Of a stretch of DNA of 38,925 bases, positions 16,507 through 25,744 are shown piece by piece; the stretch's first letter is position 1; the number at the start of each line of letters is the position of its first letter. Source of the stretch: an uncultured Bacteroidales bacterium (GTDB lineage Bacteria; Bacteroidota; Bacteroidia; Bacteroidales; FEN-979); assembly GCA_903875045.1 (NCBI GenBank), contig CAIQUS010000106.1, positions 1 to 38,925 on the forward strand. Direction: 5' to 3'. The notes beneath the pieces were generated by a model. It was not told where the DNA came from. It worked only from the letters and a program-made list of their open reading frames with translations, and ran no database searches. A program made the position numbers and the translations under genes.

Positions 16507-18280
16507 GCGATTCAAGCACCTTTTGATCGTAAATTTTCCCCACAGGATAAATTCCTTTCCTTTTGTCAAAATAGGGTGATTTATTGTAAAACCAGTTTAG
16601 AATCAGCAAAGGATTATTAGCGAAGGTGGTATCGGTGCTTTTTTTTTCTTCAAATTCTTTTTTCAAAACCGGATCTTTTGCCATCATGTCACGGGCCATT
16701 TTTTCAATAACATACGATTCGCCATACTCTTTTTGTTCGAAGATGGCATCAAAAAAGCCCCAGTAAACAAACGATCCGTTGCCTTTGGGTTCAAGAATGT
16801 GAGGAATGATACGCGCAGCCGGTTGCATCATCTCCACAACAACCGATCCCGCTGGGAATAACCGTGTTTCCACGATCTCATCGTACTCAATGTTTGTTAC
16901 AGGATGACGACCTTCATAAGGATTTTGTTGCCATTTAGGATTTTTAAATCGACAGGTGGATATTTTAATTGTTTCGTTTCGTGATAGTTTGGTTCCTTTG
17001 ATCCCATGAATTGTCAACCGGTCGATTACGTTGGACCACTCCGGCGGGATGACGTACGCGTAAGGCAGTTTTGTTGTATGTACAGGCTTTGCCGAGGAAA
17101 AATATGGAATATGAAAGGTAGCTGGTGTCTTTGTGTATTTAAACCAATCGCCTCCACTGAGGTCGCTTTTTTCAACATTGTATTCCATTCCGAGGAATTC
17201 AACCATGGTACTGTCATCCATACTTGTTTCAAACTGAAGTGGGAAAGGAGTGGTTAAAAAGGATTCACTGCTAACAAACTGATCAGCGTTTTGAATCAGT
17301 CGTTTCAGGTTTCCCGACTCTTTATTCAGGATTTCAAGGGCGGTGAGGATACATTCATACGTACCTTCCACCCGCTGCCGGTAAGGTTTCAGCATGTGCG
17401 TTTCGATCAGCAGACCGGGACGATTTCGCAGGGCAGTATACCCCTGCGAAAGCATGGGTGGTGCAACTTCTGAGATCAGCCCGCTCCTGGGGTCATGCCA
17501 GTTACGGAAATCGACATAAGGAAATACCGGGTATCCCCCATTGTTCAGGTGGGATTGCATTTGCAGGAGAAACGAATTTTTTGACCAGTTTGATAATCCC
17601 TCATCCATGTCGCCATAAATTTCCATCAGGTAGGTGAGTATATACTGATAATCGGCGCCATCGGTTGTATGGCAATCAATAAAGAAATCGGGCATCCACT
17701 GGTTGAACATCCGCAGCCAGGCTTGTGTTTCAGGTGCATCTGCCTTTAGAAAATCACGGTTGAGATTAAGGTTGCCGGCAGTGGTTCGCCAACCCATCTC
17801 CCTGGGTCCGTTTTGGTTGATACGATTGAATGGGCCAAACCGTTCATGTCCGTCAACATTGAAAATCGGGATAAAGATGATCGAAACATTGTCAAGAAAC
17901 TTCAATGAGGTTCGTGGAAATATTGCCAGGTCACGAAAAAGCATAAGTCCTGCATCTTTGCCTTCGCACTCCCCGGCATGGATGCATGCCTGAACCAATA
18001 GAATTGTTCGGCCTGACGCCCGGATTGAACCAGGATCCATGAAACCTTGTCTGTCGAGAATCAGCATTGGCATCTCCCTGCCCTGGGCGCTTTTGCCAAA
18101 AGTAACGAAATGAATCATTTCTGACCCCGCTGCGAGTTGCTTACAATAGTCGATGGTCGCCTGATATCCTGGTGTTTCGAGTTTTCCGGATTTTTCGTAA
18201 AAGGTTTGCCAGTCAATATTTTGAGTCAATGCAGTTTGAAAAATCAGGAACCCGGCTAAAAAAATATTGATTTTTTTCAT
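16496..18280 (-). CDS. Secreted M14-family zinc carboxypeptidase
   Basis: A 594-residue protein with a signal peptide (MKKINIFLAGFLIFQTALTQ). The metallocarboxypeptidase fold is shown by the zinc ligands His101 and Glu104 (IHAGECEG) and His204 (DCHTTDGAD), the NVDGHERFG block (141-149), LNLNRDF (171-177) and a candidate catalytic Glu293 in LLIETHML. It should remove C-terminal residues from peptides in the periplasm or outside the cell; specificity cannot be read. The C-terminal 250 residues are an extra region, without a clear T9SS sorting domain. Its 3' end overlaps the convergent SelD fusion gene by 11 bp, so the pair leaves no room for a terminator between them. Confidence 0.9.
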   Translation of the reverse strand: MKKINIFLAGFLIFQTALTQNIDWQTFYEKSGKLETPGYQATIDYCKQLAAGSEMIHFVTFGKSAQGREMPMLILDRQGFMDPGSIRASGRTILLVQACIHAGECEGKDAGLMLFRDLAIFPRTSLKFLDNVSIIFIPIFNVDGHERFGPFNRINQNGPREMGWRTTAGNLNLNRDFLKADAPETQAWLRMFNQWMPDFFIDCHTTDGADYQYILTYLMEIYGDMDEGLSNWSKNSFLLQMQSHLNNGGYPVFPYVDFRNWHDPRSGLISEVAPPMLSQGYTALRNRPGLLIETHMLKPYRQRVEGTYECILTALEILNKESGNLKRLIQNADQFVSSESFLTTPFPLQFETSMDDSTMVEFLGMEYNVEKSDLSGGDWFKYTKTPATFHIPYFSSAKPVHTTKLPYAYVIPPEWSNVIDRLTIHGIKGTKLSRNETIKISTCRFKNPKWQQNPYEGRHPVTNIEYDEIVETRLFPAGSVVVEMMQPAARIIPHILEPKGNGSFVYWGFFDAIFEQKEYGESYVIEKMARDMMAKDPVLKKEFEEKKSTDTTFANNPLLILNWFYNKSPYFDKRKGIYPVGKIYDQKVLESLKQ

Positions 18281-18300
18281 CGTGGAAGATTAAGATTCGT

Positions 18301-18328
18301 CAAACATACAAAAAAATCGGAATTCAAA
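18301..18328 (-). promoter_or_regulatory. Promoter candidate for the M14 peptidase
   Basis: On the minus strand TATGTTTG (18308-18301) is an exact -7 match 20 bp from the ATG, with TTTG (18328-18325) 16 bases further upstream. The spacing is slightly short. Confidence 0.4.
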
Positions 18329-18353
18329 TCCGGCAGAAACTTTTTACCCTTGT

Positions 18354-18387
18354 TTTGTTTCTTGTTTTCGGAATATTCCTATCTTTG
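18354..18387 (+). promoter_or_regulatory. Promoter of the tetR-tolC operon
   Basis: TTTG (18354-18357) and TATCTTTG (18380-18387) are separated by 22 bases, and the second is an exact TAnnTTTG. The leader to ATG 18482 would be about 85-90 nt. Confidence 0.5.
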
Positions 18388-18400
18388 TACGGAACCAAAG
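18383..18400. promoter_or_regulatory. Candidate TetR operator
   Basis: CTTTG (18383-18387) and CAAAG (18396-18400) form an inverted repeat with an 8-bp spacer that overlaps the -7 element of the tetR-tolC promoter. The position fits autorepression by the TetR protein encoded just downstream. The dyad is short, so this is tentative. Confidence 0.3.
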
Positions 18401-18481
18401 AATACCCATGGGCAGAAAAAATATCAAGCCCGGGATTACAAGCAAATTACTACAATTCTGATTGTTTCATTAAAAAACACG

Positions 18482-19108
18482 ATGGATAAAGCATTGGTCG
18501 ACATTCTGGAAAGAGTAAGGGAACTCTTCTATAAATACGGTGTCAGGAGCATTTCAGTAGATGATATTTGCCGGGACCTTGGCATGTCAAAAAAGAAGCT
18601 TTACCAGTATGTTTCGAGTAAAACCGCCTTGGTTGCCAGATTGCTTGAACTTGAACGGCAAAATTTTGAAATCATTTTTGATAATCATAATTTCGAGGGT
18701 GTCAATGCAATTGATATTTTACTAATCGTTAGCCGTGACCTTGGGGACAGGTTTCGCGATGTGAGTCCTTCCATGACCTTTGACTTGAAGAAATATTATC
18801 CTGATATTTATCATAAACATGTTGATGAACGTATAGAATTTATATACAACAAAATACAAATTAATTTGCAAAAAGGGATTAGCCAGGGTATGTACCGTGA
18901 TGATCTGAGCATTGAACTGGTTGCACGACTTTATATCAGGCGGTTGATAGACCTGCATAATCCTGAATTTTTCCCGGCCGATAAATTTTCATTTCAAACC
19001 CTGTTCGATGTGATGTTCGATAATTTTATCCGTGGCATTGCCAATCCGGACGGGATTAGTTATTATGAAAAACAGAAGCGGAAGGTTAACTTTAAAAAAT
19101 TTAATTAA
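18482..19108 (+). CDS. TetR/AcrR-family transcriptional regulator
   Basis: A 208-residue regulator from ATG 18482; the reading frame extends upstream to 18350 but those residues do not resemble a TetR N-terminus. The DNA-binding helix-turn-helix is at about 5-50 (LERVRELFYKYGVRSISVDDICRDLGMSKKKLYQYVSSK). The ligand domain contains SPSMTFDLKKYYPDIY, a block also present, slightly changed, in the second TetR at 25745. The tolC gene starts 5 bp after its stop. It is likely the repressor of this efflux operon; the inducer is unknown. Confidence 0.9.
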   Translation: MDKALVDILERVRELFYKYGVRSISVDDICRDLGMSKKKLYQYVSSKTALVARLLELERQNFEIIFDNHNFEGVNAIDILLIVSRDLGDRFRDVSPSMTFDLKKYYPDIYHKHVDERIEFIYNKIQINLQKGISQGMYRDDLSIELVARLYIRRLIDLHNPEFFPADKFSFQTLFDVMFDNFIRGIANPDGISYYEKQKRKVNFKKFN

Positions 19109-19113
19109 CTCAA

Positions 19114-20478
19114 ATGAACTACCGATTTTTCATTGCACTCATTTTTACCTGCCTATTCACCGGGCTGCATACAATCGCCCAAAATAAACCTTCGGCTTCT
19201 ACCCCGGAGGTGTTACGATTTTCACTGGAACAGGCACAGGCTTATGCCGCAGAAAATAATTATGACCTGAAGAATTCTTCAACCGATGTTGAGATTGCCC
19301 GGAAAATGGTGAAACAAAATACCGCAATCGGGCTCCCGCAGATCAATGCCGGGGTCGATTACATGAATAATCTGGTCATCGCTACTACATTGCTGCCAGG
19401 AGAAATTATGCAGAAACCCGGCACCTATGTCCCGGTTCAGTTTGGCACACCATTTAATGCATCTCTCAAAGGATCTTTGACGCAACTCATTTATAGTGGC
19501 CAGTATCTTGTTGGCTTGCAAACTGCCAAAGCATTTCTTGAAACATCCAAACAAAAAAACGTCAGAGATAAAGTTGAAGTCCGTGATCTGGTTGCCGATA
19601 CCTACATCCGTCTCCTGGTAGTTGACGAAGGGATTAAAATTCTTGATTCCACCTATCTTGTCGTCAGCAGGTTGGTAGAAGAGGCCAGAAAGAGCTATCA
19701 GGCCGGATTAATCGAAGATATTGAGGTGGATCAGGCCGATTTGAACAGGTCAAACCTTGAGGCCACGATTACCTACACCAAAAACCTCAGAAGTCTGGGC
19801 TATGCCAGCCTTAAATTTATCGTGGGACTGAAAGATAACCAGGAGTTGGTGCAAACCGATAACCTCGACTTCTTCCTCGCCCAGGTTAACCACGATGCCT
19901 TGGTCAATCAACAGTTTGATTACAATTCGAATCTTGACTATGTTCTTTTGAAAAAGGCAGATTATCTGACACTGATGCAGTATAAACTTGCAAAAACAGC
20001 TTATCAGCCAACATTAAGTGGTTTTTTATCCGGATCGACAAGTGCCAACAGAAGTGCCTGGAATTTTTTTAAAACCAGTGAGGTCTGGTATCCTTCAGTG
20101 GTTTTTGGCGTCTCGCTGCAAATTCCTATCTGGAGCAGTGGCAGCCGTAAATATTCAGTAGACCAGGCCAGGCTCAATGTTGCCAAGACCAAAGTAACCG
20201 ATGAGAAAATGCGGGTTGGACTGGAACTCCAGGTTGAAACGGTAAAGACTGATTTTAGCAATGCCTACGCAATTTACCTGAATAAGGTAAAAGGATTTCA
20301 AACAGCTTTGAAAATTTACGAAAAAACCATGGAGAAATACAAACAGGGCATGGTTGGAAGTACTGACCTGAATCAACGGTACAACCAGTTTCTCGCATCA
20401 AACAGTGATTATATGCAGTCCATATATACAGTGCTGAGCCAGAAAATAAAACTGACCAAACTTTTGGAAAAATACTAA
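19114..20478 (+). CDS. TolC-family outer-membrane efflux protein
   Basis: A 454-residue protein with a signal peptide (MNYRFFIALIFTCLFTGLHTIAQ) and the two-fold alpha-helical repeat of outer-membrane efflux proteins: RFSLEQAQAYAAENNYDLK near the N-terminus, the AGLIEDIEVDQADLNRSN coiled-coil segment in the first half and YKQGMVGSTDLNQRYNQF in the second. It forms the trimeric exit duct of a tripartite pump. The matching permease and adaptor lie on the opposite strand from 24482 and 25612, so the pump is encoded by two converging operons rather than one. Confidence 0.92.
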   Translation: MNYRFFIALIFTCLFTGLHTIAQNKPSASTPEVLRFSLEQAQAYAAENNYDLKNSSTDVEIARKMVKQNTAIGLPQINAGVDYMNNLVIATTLLPGEIMQKPGTYVPVQFGTPFNASLKGSLTQLIYSGQYLVGLQTAKAFLETSKQKNVRDKVEVRDLVADTYIRLLVVDEGIKILDSTYLVVSRLVEEARKSYQAGLIEDIEVDQADLNRSNLEATITYTKNLRSLGYASLKFIVGLKDNQELVQTDNLDFFLAQVNHDALVNQQFDYNSNLDYVLLKKADYLTLMQYKLAKTAYQPTLSGFLSGSTSANRSAWNFFKTSEVWYPSVVFGVSLQIPIWSSGSRKYSVDQARLNVAKTKVTDEKMRVGLELQVETVKTDFSNAYAIYLNKVKGFQTALKIYEKTMEKYKQGMVGSTDLNQRYNQFLASNSDYMQSIYTVLSQKIKLTKLLEKY

Positions 20479-20553
20479 CCATCTAAAATTCTGTTTATTT
20501 AAACAAACCTTTGCCATTGCTTTTCTGATGTTGGCCACAATTACCATTTTCCC

Positions 20554-21093
20554 ATGGAACACGAATTCGGTTTTAATATTCTTGCCGGATTGTCTCAAAA
20601 ACTCAGTAAGAATACCAGAATTACCATTAAACCTGAAGCTGGCCTTGTCACCCTGCGGGGTAAAACTCTGTTAAGGATTATTCTATCATTTCTTATGGTG
20701 ACTTTTATCATCATAGGTGTTGATATGATAACCAGTGATAAATTCTTTAGACTTGAAGTTGGGCTGAAGGCTTTTATTGCATTTCCGATTGGCGTCGGGT
20801 ATATGGTTTATTTACTATATAAACTAAACAGAACGTTTAATATTGATTTCAGGGAAAAAACATTGGCGTATAAAATTCTTGGATTTACTGTGAAAGAGTA
20901 TCAATTCCGGGAGTTCAAAAAAATGATTCATGAATCCCCGTTCTCAGGCAACTGGTTCATGGGCAGGATTTTCAAATTGGAATTTGAAAATCCTGAAGGG
21001 GAAAAAATAATTTCCGAAATTGGCCGGTTTAATGATCAGGATGAAATTGAAACAATAAATATATTGTTCAATCTCATTGCCAAAATGGGTTAA
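20554..21093 (+). CDS. Two-helix membrane protein, unknown function
   Basis: A 179-residue protein I do not recognise. It has two predicted transmembrane segments (about 39-58 and 70-90) separated by a short loop, and a C-terminal soluble domain of roughly 85 residues (NRTFNIDFREKTLAYKILGF...FKLEFENPEGEKII) that looks like a beta-rich PH-like fold. It follows tolC by 75 bp on the same strand and its last 4 bp overlap the 3' end of the convergent RND permease gene. A role in the efflux system is suggested by position only. Confidence 0.7.
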   Translation: MEHEFGFNILAGLSQKLSKNTRITIKPEAGLVTLRGKTLLRIILSFLMVTFIIIGVDMITSDKFFRLEVGLKAFIAFPIGVGYMVYLLYKLNRTFNIDFREKTLAYKILGFTVKEYQFREFKKMIHESPFSGNWFMGRIFKLEFENPEGEKIISEIGRFNDQDEIETINILFNLIAKMG

Positions 21094-24000
21094 CCCCTTT
21101 TGCTGAGTTTTTTTGCAATACGATTTGACCTTCTCCGCCTTATCCCGGCGATCATCTGTGCATCGATCAACACCATGGCTGGTACAAATACGAGTGTGAG
21201 GAATGTTGCAAAACTCAACCCAAAGATGATTGTCCAGGAGAGGGGCCCCCAGAATGCCACATTGTCACCGCCAAAGTAAAGGTGAGGGTTCAGCTCAGTA
21301 AAAAGGGTCACAAAGTTGATATTCATTCCCACCGCAAGAGGGACCAGACCAAGCATTGTTGCAGTAGCTGTAAGCACCACCGGGGTAATCCTGGTTTTTC
21401 CGGCCTGTATGATAGAATCCTTTGTTTTCATGCCGCGTGATTTGAGTTCATCGCTGAATTCAACAATGAGGATACCGTTCCGAACCACAATTCCGCCCAA
21501 AGCCACGATTCCAAGTCCGGTCATGATGATACTGATAGACATCCCGAAGATGGCGATACCAAGTAATACTCCGATAACACTGAAAATGACTTCGCTTAGG
21601 ATAATGAACGATTTACTCAGCGATCCGAACTGGGTGATAAGGATAAAAAAGATCAGGCCGATCGCGATCATCATTGCTTTGATGAGGAAGACCATCGTTT
21701 CTGCCTGGTCCTCCCGTTCACCCGTAAGGCTGATCTCCACACCCTTCGGCATAACGTATGCGGGCAATGATTTGTTGATCATTGCCACCACTTCATTGGC
21801 CGTATATCCTGACAGCACTTCAGAGGAAAGGGTGATCACCCTTTTGAGGTTTTTACGTTTGATGCCACCGTACGTATCCTTATAATGAATGGTAGCCACC
21901 GAGGAAATGGGAATCTGGCGCAGTTGTCCGGAATTCATATCACGGTAGGTGATCTTGGCATTGATGATTTTATTCACATTGGTACGCTCCTTTTCCGAGT
22001 ATCGTAACTGAATGGGATATTCATCTTCGTCTTCCTTGTATTTTGAGATCTCTTTTCCATAGATGGCGGTACGCAGTTCCATTCCTATCTGGCCAAGGGA
22101 TAATCCTTCACGGTTGGCCCGTACCCGGTCAATCTGAATGATGATTTCGGGTTTGTTGTTGTCAAAATCCGATTTGATTTGTTCAATTCCCGGTATTCGT
22201 ATTGAATCAAGATATGATTTGAAACCGACAGAGGTTGCTATCAGATCATCCATGTTTTCACCTGTTATTTCAATGTTGATTGGTTTACCGGTAGGAGGTC
22301 CCATCTTGTTTTTTTCAACACTTATGGTCGCGCCGGGAATGTTTTTCAGGTTTGCCCTGATTTTATCCATGATTTCCTGGGTTGAAACGCCTTTCCGGAA
22401 TTTACTTTCAGTAAAGTTAACGGTTACCTTTCCTTTGTTTGAAGAGACTGACCGGTCGAACATATTATCGCCGGCTCCAAAACCAACGTTGGTGATGATT
22501 GATTCAACCACCGGGTTCTTGCTGCCTAGCACACTGGTCACTCTGTTTTCAACCATGGTGGTCACTGAATCCGTAACATTCTGATCAGTACCTTCCGGCA
22601 TCTTGATAAAAACATTTACAAATGTTGGATTGTTATTCGGAAAGAACAGAACTTTAGGTTTCGTGACCCCTATGAGATAAAAACTGAAAAACAACAACGA
22701 CACCACGCCGATAAGTATATACCAGGGGTTACGGCCTCTTAAAGAAAACAGGAGTGTTTTTTCATACAGATGTAAAGTCCTGGGCCATGTGATTGTTTGA
22801 AAGTAAATGATGGCACTTTTTAGTACCAGCCTGTAGAGTGCATTCAGTAACAAAACAAAAATAAAAATATTTCCAAGGGCAAATCCTCCGGCAGCATAAG
22901 AAATCAATGCAAGGATCAGGAATATACCGCTAGTGATAAGCAATCTTCTCCGGTCTGCTTTGTGTTCTGTTTCGTCATATTCATGTTTCATGAAAGTAAC
23001 TGCGAACACCGGGTTGATGATATAAGCAACGAACAGCGAGGCAAAAAGTGTCAAGATAAGCGTCACCGGCATATAATGCATGAATTTACCTACGGTCCCG
23101 GGCCAGAAAGCCAGCGGAAAAAAGGGAGCCAAAGTGGTAAGGGTTCCTGAAAGGATAGGCAGAAAAACTTCACCGGCGGCGTTTTTCGCCGCTTTCACAA
23201 TATCAGGCTGGTCCCGGTGAAGCCGGTGTGTGTTTTCAATAACCACAATGGCATCATCCACAATAATCCCAAGCGCAAAAATGAATCCGAACATAACAAT
23301 CATGTTCATGGTGAAACCCAGGCTGGGCATGATCAGGTATGCCACAAACATAGATAACGGGACTGACAATGCGACAAAGAATGCGTTGTTGAACCCCATG
23401 AAGAACATCAGAACGACAATCACCATGATGAACCCTATGATGATGGTGTTGTTCAACTCTTCCAGGGTGCTTTTTGTAAAACGGGACTGATCGCCGGTGA
23501 TGGCCACATTCAGGTCGGGCGGATAGGAGGTTTTTTTCAACCCATCCATGATCTCCTGTATTTTATCGGAAGCATTGATCAGGTTTTCACCACTTTTTTT
23601 GATCACGTTCATGGTGATGACGTTTTTTCCGTCGAGGCGGGCAAAACTTTCCTGTTCCTTGAATGAATCCTTTACATCGGCCACATCCTGAATATAAACA
23701 ATGGCACCACTGGCCGATTTCAGCATAATGGTTTTGATCTGATCCGGAGATTTGAACTGTCCGGCCAGCCGGATGGTATATTTGGTTCCGAAGGATGTGA
23801 TTGTTCCTGCTGAAACTGTAACATTTTCTGCTGAAACAGCCGATTCAATATCGCGGAAAGATACACTGGCTGCCTGCATTTTGTACATGTCCACGTCAAT
23901 CTGGATCTCCCGTTCAAGAGCACCAACAATATCTACACGGGTAATTTCCTTCAGTGTTTCGATTTTATCCTGTGCGTCCTCGGCATATTTTTTCAATCGC

Positions 24001-24482
24001 TGCAGGTCATAATCCCCGGCAAGGTTGATGTTCATGATTGGAATTTCCGAGATGTCGAACTCTTTGATATCCGGGTCTTTCGGTAAATTATTCGGCAGAT
24101 TTGTTTTAGATTTGTCAACAGCATCGCGCACCCTTTGCTTGGCTTCTGAAACATCAATGCCGGGATTGAATTCCACCACAATGGTAGAGAAGTCCTGAAT
24201 GGAATTGCTGGTAATCTTTTTGACATCCGCCAGTGATTTGCATTGTTTTTCAATGGGGCGGGTAACGAGGTTTTCCATATCCTCGGGAGAGGTGCCGGGA
24301 TAAACCGTGTTCACCAGGATAGTAGGAATGACTATTTCAGGAAATTGTTCTTTTGGGATGCTGAAATATGACAAAAGCCCCAATGTGGTAATGATGATCG
24401 TGAGTACAAAAATGCTCACTTTGTTGTCAATAGACCAGCTTGTTGCAAAAAATTCTTTGAGCTTGTGTTGTTTTTCTTTCAT
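21090..24482 (-). CDS. RND-family efflux permease
   Basis: An 1130-residue inner-membrane transporter of the AcrB/MexB superfamily. TM1 follows a short cytoplasmic start (WSIDNKVSIFVLTIIITTLGLLS), then PKEQFPEI and YPGTSPEDMENLVTRPIE of the first porter domain. TM4 carries the proton-relay acidic pair in ALGIIVDDAIVVIENTHR. The second half repeats the pattern with GLGIVALGGIVVRNGILIVEF. It is about 80 residues longer than AcrB: an extra hydrophobic region near residues 510-560 (LLITSGIFLILALISYAAGG and IFIFVLLLNALYRLV) lies between TM6 and TM7. The adaptor gene is just upstream (11 bp) in the same operon, and the TolC partner is convergent. Confidence 0.95.
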   Translation of the reverse strand: MKEKQHKLKEFFATSWSIDNKVSIFVLTIIITTLGLLSYFSIPKEQFPEIVIPTILVNTVYPGTSPEDMENLVTRPIEKQCKSLADVKKITSNSIQDFSTIVVEFNPGIDVSEAKQRVRDAVDKSKTNLPNNLPKDPDIKEFDISEIPIMNINLAGDYDLQRLKKYAEDAQDKIETLKEITRVDIVGALEREIQIDVDMYKMQAASVSFRDIESAVSAENVTVSAGTITSFGTKYTIRLAGQFKSPDQIKTIMLKSASGAIVYIQDVADVKDSFKEQESFARLDGKNVITMNVIKKSGENLINASDKIQEIMDGLKKTSYPPDLNVAITGDQSRFTKSTLEELNNTIIIGFIMVIVVLMFFMGFNNAFFVALSVPLSMFVAYLIMPSLGFTMNMIVMFGFIFALGIIVDDAIVVIENTHRLHRDQPDIVKAAKNAAGEVFLPILSGTLTTLAPFFPLAFWPGTVGKFMHYMPVTLILTLFASLFVAYIINPVFAVTFMKHEYDETEHKADRRRLLITSGIFLILALISYAAGGFALGNIFIFVLLLNALYRLVLKSAIIYFQTITWPRTLHLYEKTLLFSLRGRNPWYILIGVVSLLFFSFYLIGVTKPKVLFFPNNNPTFVNVFIKMPEGTDQNVTDSVTTMVENRVTSVLGSKNPVVESIITNVGFGAGDNMFDRSVSSNKGKVTVNFTESKFRKGVSTQEIMDKIRANLKNIPGATISVEKNKMGPPTGKPINIEITGENMDDLIATSVGFKSYLDSIRIPGIEQIKSDFDNNKPEIIIQIDRVRANREGLSLGQIGMELRTAIYGKEISKYKEDEDEYPIQLRYSEKERTNVNKIINAKITYRDMNSGQLRQIPISSVATIHYKDTYGGIKRKNLKRVITLSSEVLSGYTANEVVAMINKSLPAYVMPKGVEISLTGEREDQAETMVFLIKAMMIAIGLIFFILITQFGSLSKSFIILSEVIFSVIGVLLGIAIFGMSISIIMTGLGIVALGGIVVRNGILIVEFSDELKSRGMKTKDSIIQAGKTRITPVVLTATATMLGLVPLAVGMNINFVTLFTELNPHLYFGGDNVAFWGPLSWTIIFGLSFATFLTLVFVPAMVLIDAQMIAGIRRRRSNRIAKKLSKRG

Positions 24483-24493
24483 TCTGATTCAGA

Positions 24494-25612
24494 TTAATAA
24501 TCGATGGGCTGGCCATTGTACAAATCTTTATAACCGGCAGTGATGATTTTGTCGCCTTCATTTAACCCATCAACCACTTCTGTGAGGCCGTTATAAGAGA
24601 CAGATGGGGTAATGGTTTTTTTGCGGGCAATTTTTTTTCCATTTTCTTCAACTGCTACAAACACAAACTGACCCTCATCGCGTGAATTCTGTATGAAATT
24701 CTGAGGAATGGCGATCGCTGAAGGGTTTGTATAATCCTTGATCCTCAGCACGGCAATCATATTGGCACGAAACAGGATATCGGAGGCGGGCAGGGCTGCC
24801 TCAACAAGAAAAGTGCGGTTGGTTGGATTGATATATTTACTTGAGAATGTTATTTGTTCGATTAGTTCCTTGTTCAGATCGGGTAAAAAGATTTTTACCT
24901 GATCACCGGTTTTCACTTTTGATGAATAAGCCTCCCCAACATCGGCCAAGGCTTTGGCTTTTGAGAAGTTAACGATGCGGAATGCCGGAATGGGGGAGGC
25001 CGGCGATGCCAGTTGCCCTACTTTGATCGGGATATCCTCAACGGTACCATTTATGGGTGATGTGATTACCGACATTTGAATCTGCTCTTCCAGGGTAGCA
25101 ATGCCATTCTGGACTGATTCCATGTCATTTTTTGCTTTCAGGTACTGTACTTCCGATCCTATTTTCTGATCCCACAGTAATTTCTGGCGATTATAAAGAT
25201 CCGATACAAAGGCAAGTTTATTTTTCAGGTCGGTGAGTTGCTGCTTTAAAACGTCGGCATCAAGTTCTGCCAGTACCTGGCCTTTGGTAACCGCATCACC
25301 TTCATGAACAAGTATCCGAAGGACTGTACCACCCTGGTTGCGTGGATTTACCGCAATGTTTTCATTGCCATCGATTCTCCCCTGCACCTCAATGTAATGT
25401 TCAAAGGTCTTTTTTGTGACAGGATCAACGGTTACCCGGGTTGATAAAACTGTATTGGCGGGAGTTAGTTCCTTTTCAAGTGCCATGATCTGCCCGGTAA
25501 GCTTATCATGCTCTTTTTTCAGCTGTTCCAACCGGGACTTTTTATCCCCGTCTTTGCTGCTGCAACCGGCAAGAATGAAGAGTAAACTGGTAATAAAAAA
25601 AATCTTTTTCAT
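24494..25612 (-). CDS. RND periplasmic adaptor lipoprotein (membrane fusion protein)
   Basis: A 372-residue adaptor from ATG 25612, chosen because it gives a lipoprotein signal (MKKIFFITSLLFILAGC, lipid-attached Cys17); an upstream in-frame start at 25687 would bury the signal. A helical segment (SRLEQLKKEHDKLTGQIMAL) precedes the barrel-sandwich domain (RILVHEGDAVTKGQVLAELD), the alpha-hairpin (KNKLAFVSDLYNRQKLL...) and the returning half (ITSPINGTVEDIPIKVGQLA), then beta-barrel and membrane-proximal domains. It links the RND permease encoded 11 bp downstream to the TolC channel. Confidence 0.94.
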   Translation of the reverse strand: MKKIFFITSLLFILAGCSSKDGDKKSRLEQLKKEHDKLTGQIMALEKELTPANTVLSTRVTVDPVTKKTFEHYIEVQGRIDGNENIAVNPRNQGGTVLRILVHEGDAVTKGQVLAELDADVLKQQLTDLKNKLAFVSDLYNRQKLLWDQKIGSEVQYLKAKNDMESVQNGIATLEEQIQMSVITSPINGTVEDIPIKVGQLASPASPIPAFRIVNFSKAKALADVGEAYSSKVKTGDQVKIFLPDLNKELIEQITFSSKYINPTNRTFLVEAALPASDILFRANMIAVLRIKDYTNPSAIAIPQNFIQNSRDEGQFVFVAVEENGKKIARKKTITPSVSYNGLTEVVDGLNEGDKIITAGYKDLYNGQPIDY

Positions 25613-25665
25613 ATAAGGAATCGTATTGATAAGAGGTAGATTGTATAACAAGGAATTCCGAGGGG

Positions 25666-25673
25666 CAAATATA
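25666..25673 (-). promoter_or_regulatory. -7 element for the adaptor-permease operon
   Basis: TATATTTG on the minus strand exactly matches TAnnTTTG, 53 bp upstream of ATG 25612. No good -33 element is seen at the usual spacing. Confidence 0.42.
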
Positions 25674-25696
25674 GGAATTTTCACCATGCGAAAAAC

Positions 25697-25710
25697 TTTT
25701 CAGTTGAAAA
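25697..25710. promoter_or_regulatory. Candidate TetR operator between divergent promoters
   Basis: TTTTCA and TGAAAA form a perfect 6-bp inverted repeat with a 2-bp spacer. It lies between the -7 elements of the efflux operon (25666-25673, minus) and the second tetR (25733-25740, plus), where one bound regulator could control both. Confidence 0.4.
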
Positions 25711-25732
25711 TCGTTTCCATGGGTCTTTTATG

Positions 25733-25740
25733 TATTTTTG
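25733..25740 (+). promoter_or_regulatory. -7 element for the second tetR gene
   Basis: TATTTTTG exactly matches TAnnTTTG and ends only 4 bp before ATG 25745. Transcription starting at the usual distance would begin at or next to the start codon, implying a leaderless mRNA. It lies within the coding frame if ATG 25730 is used instead. Confidence 0.4.
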
Positions 25741-25744
25741 CCGA

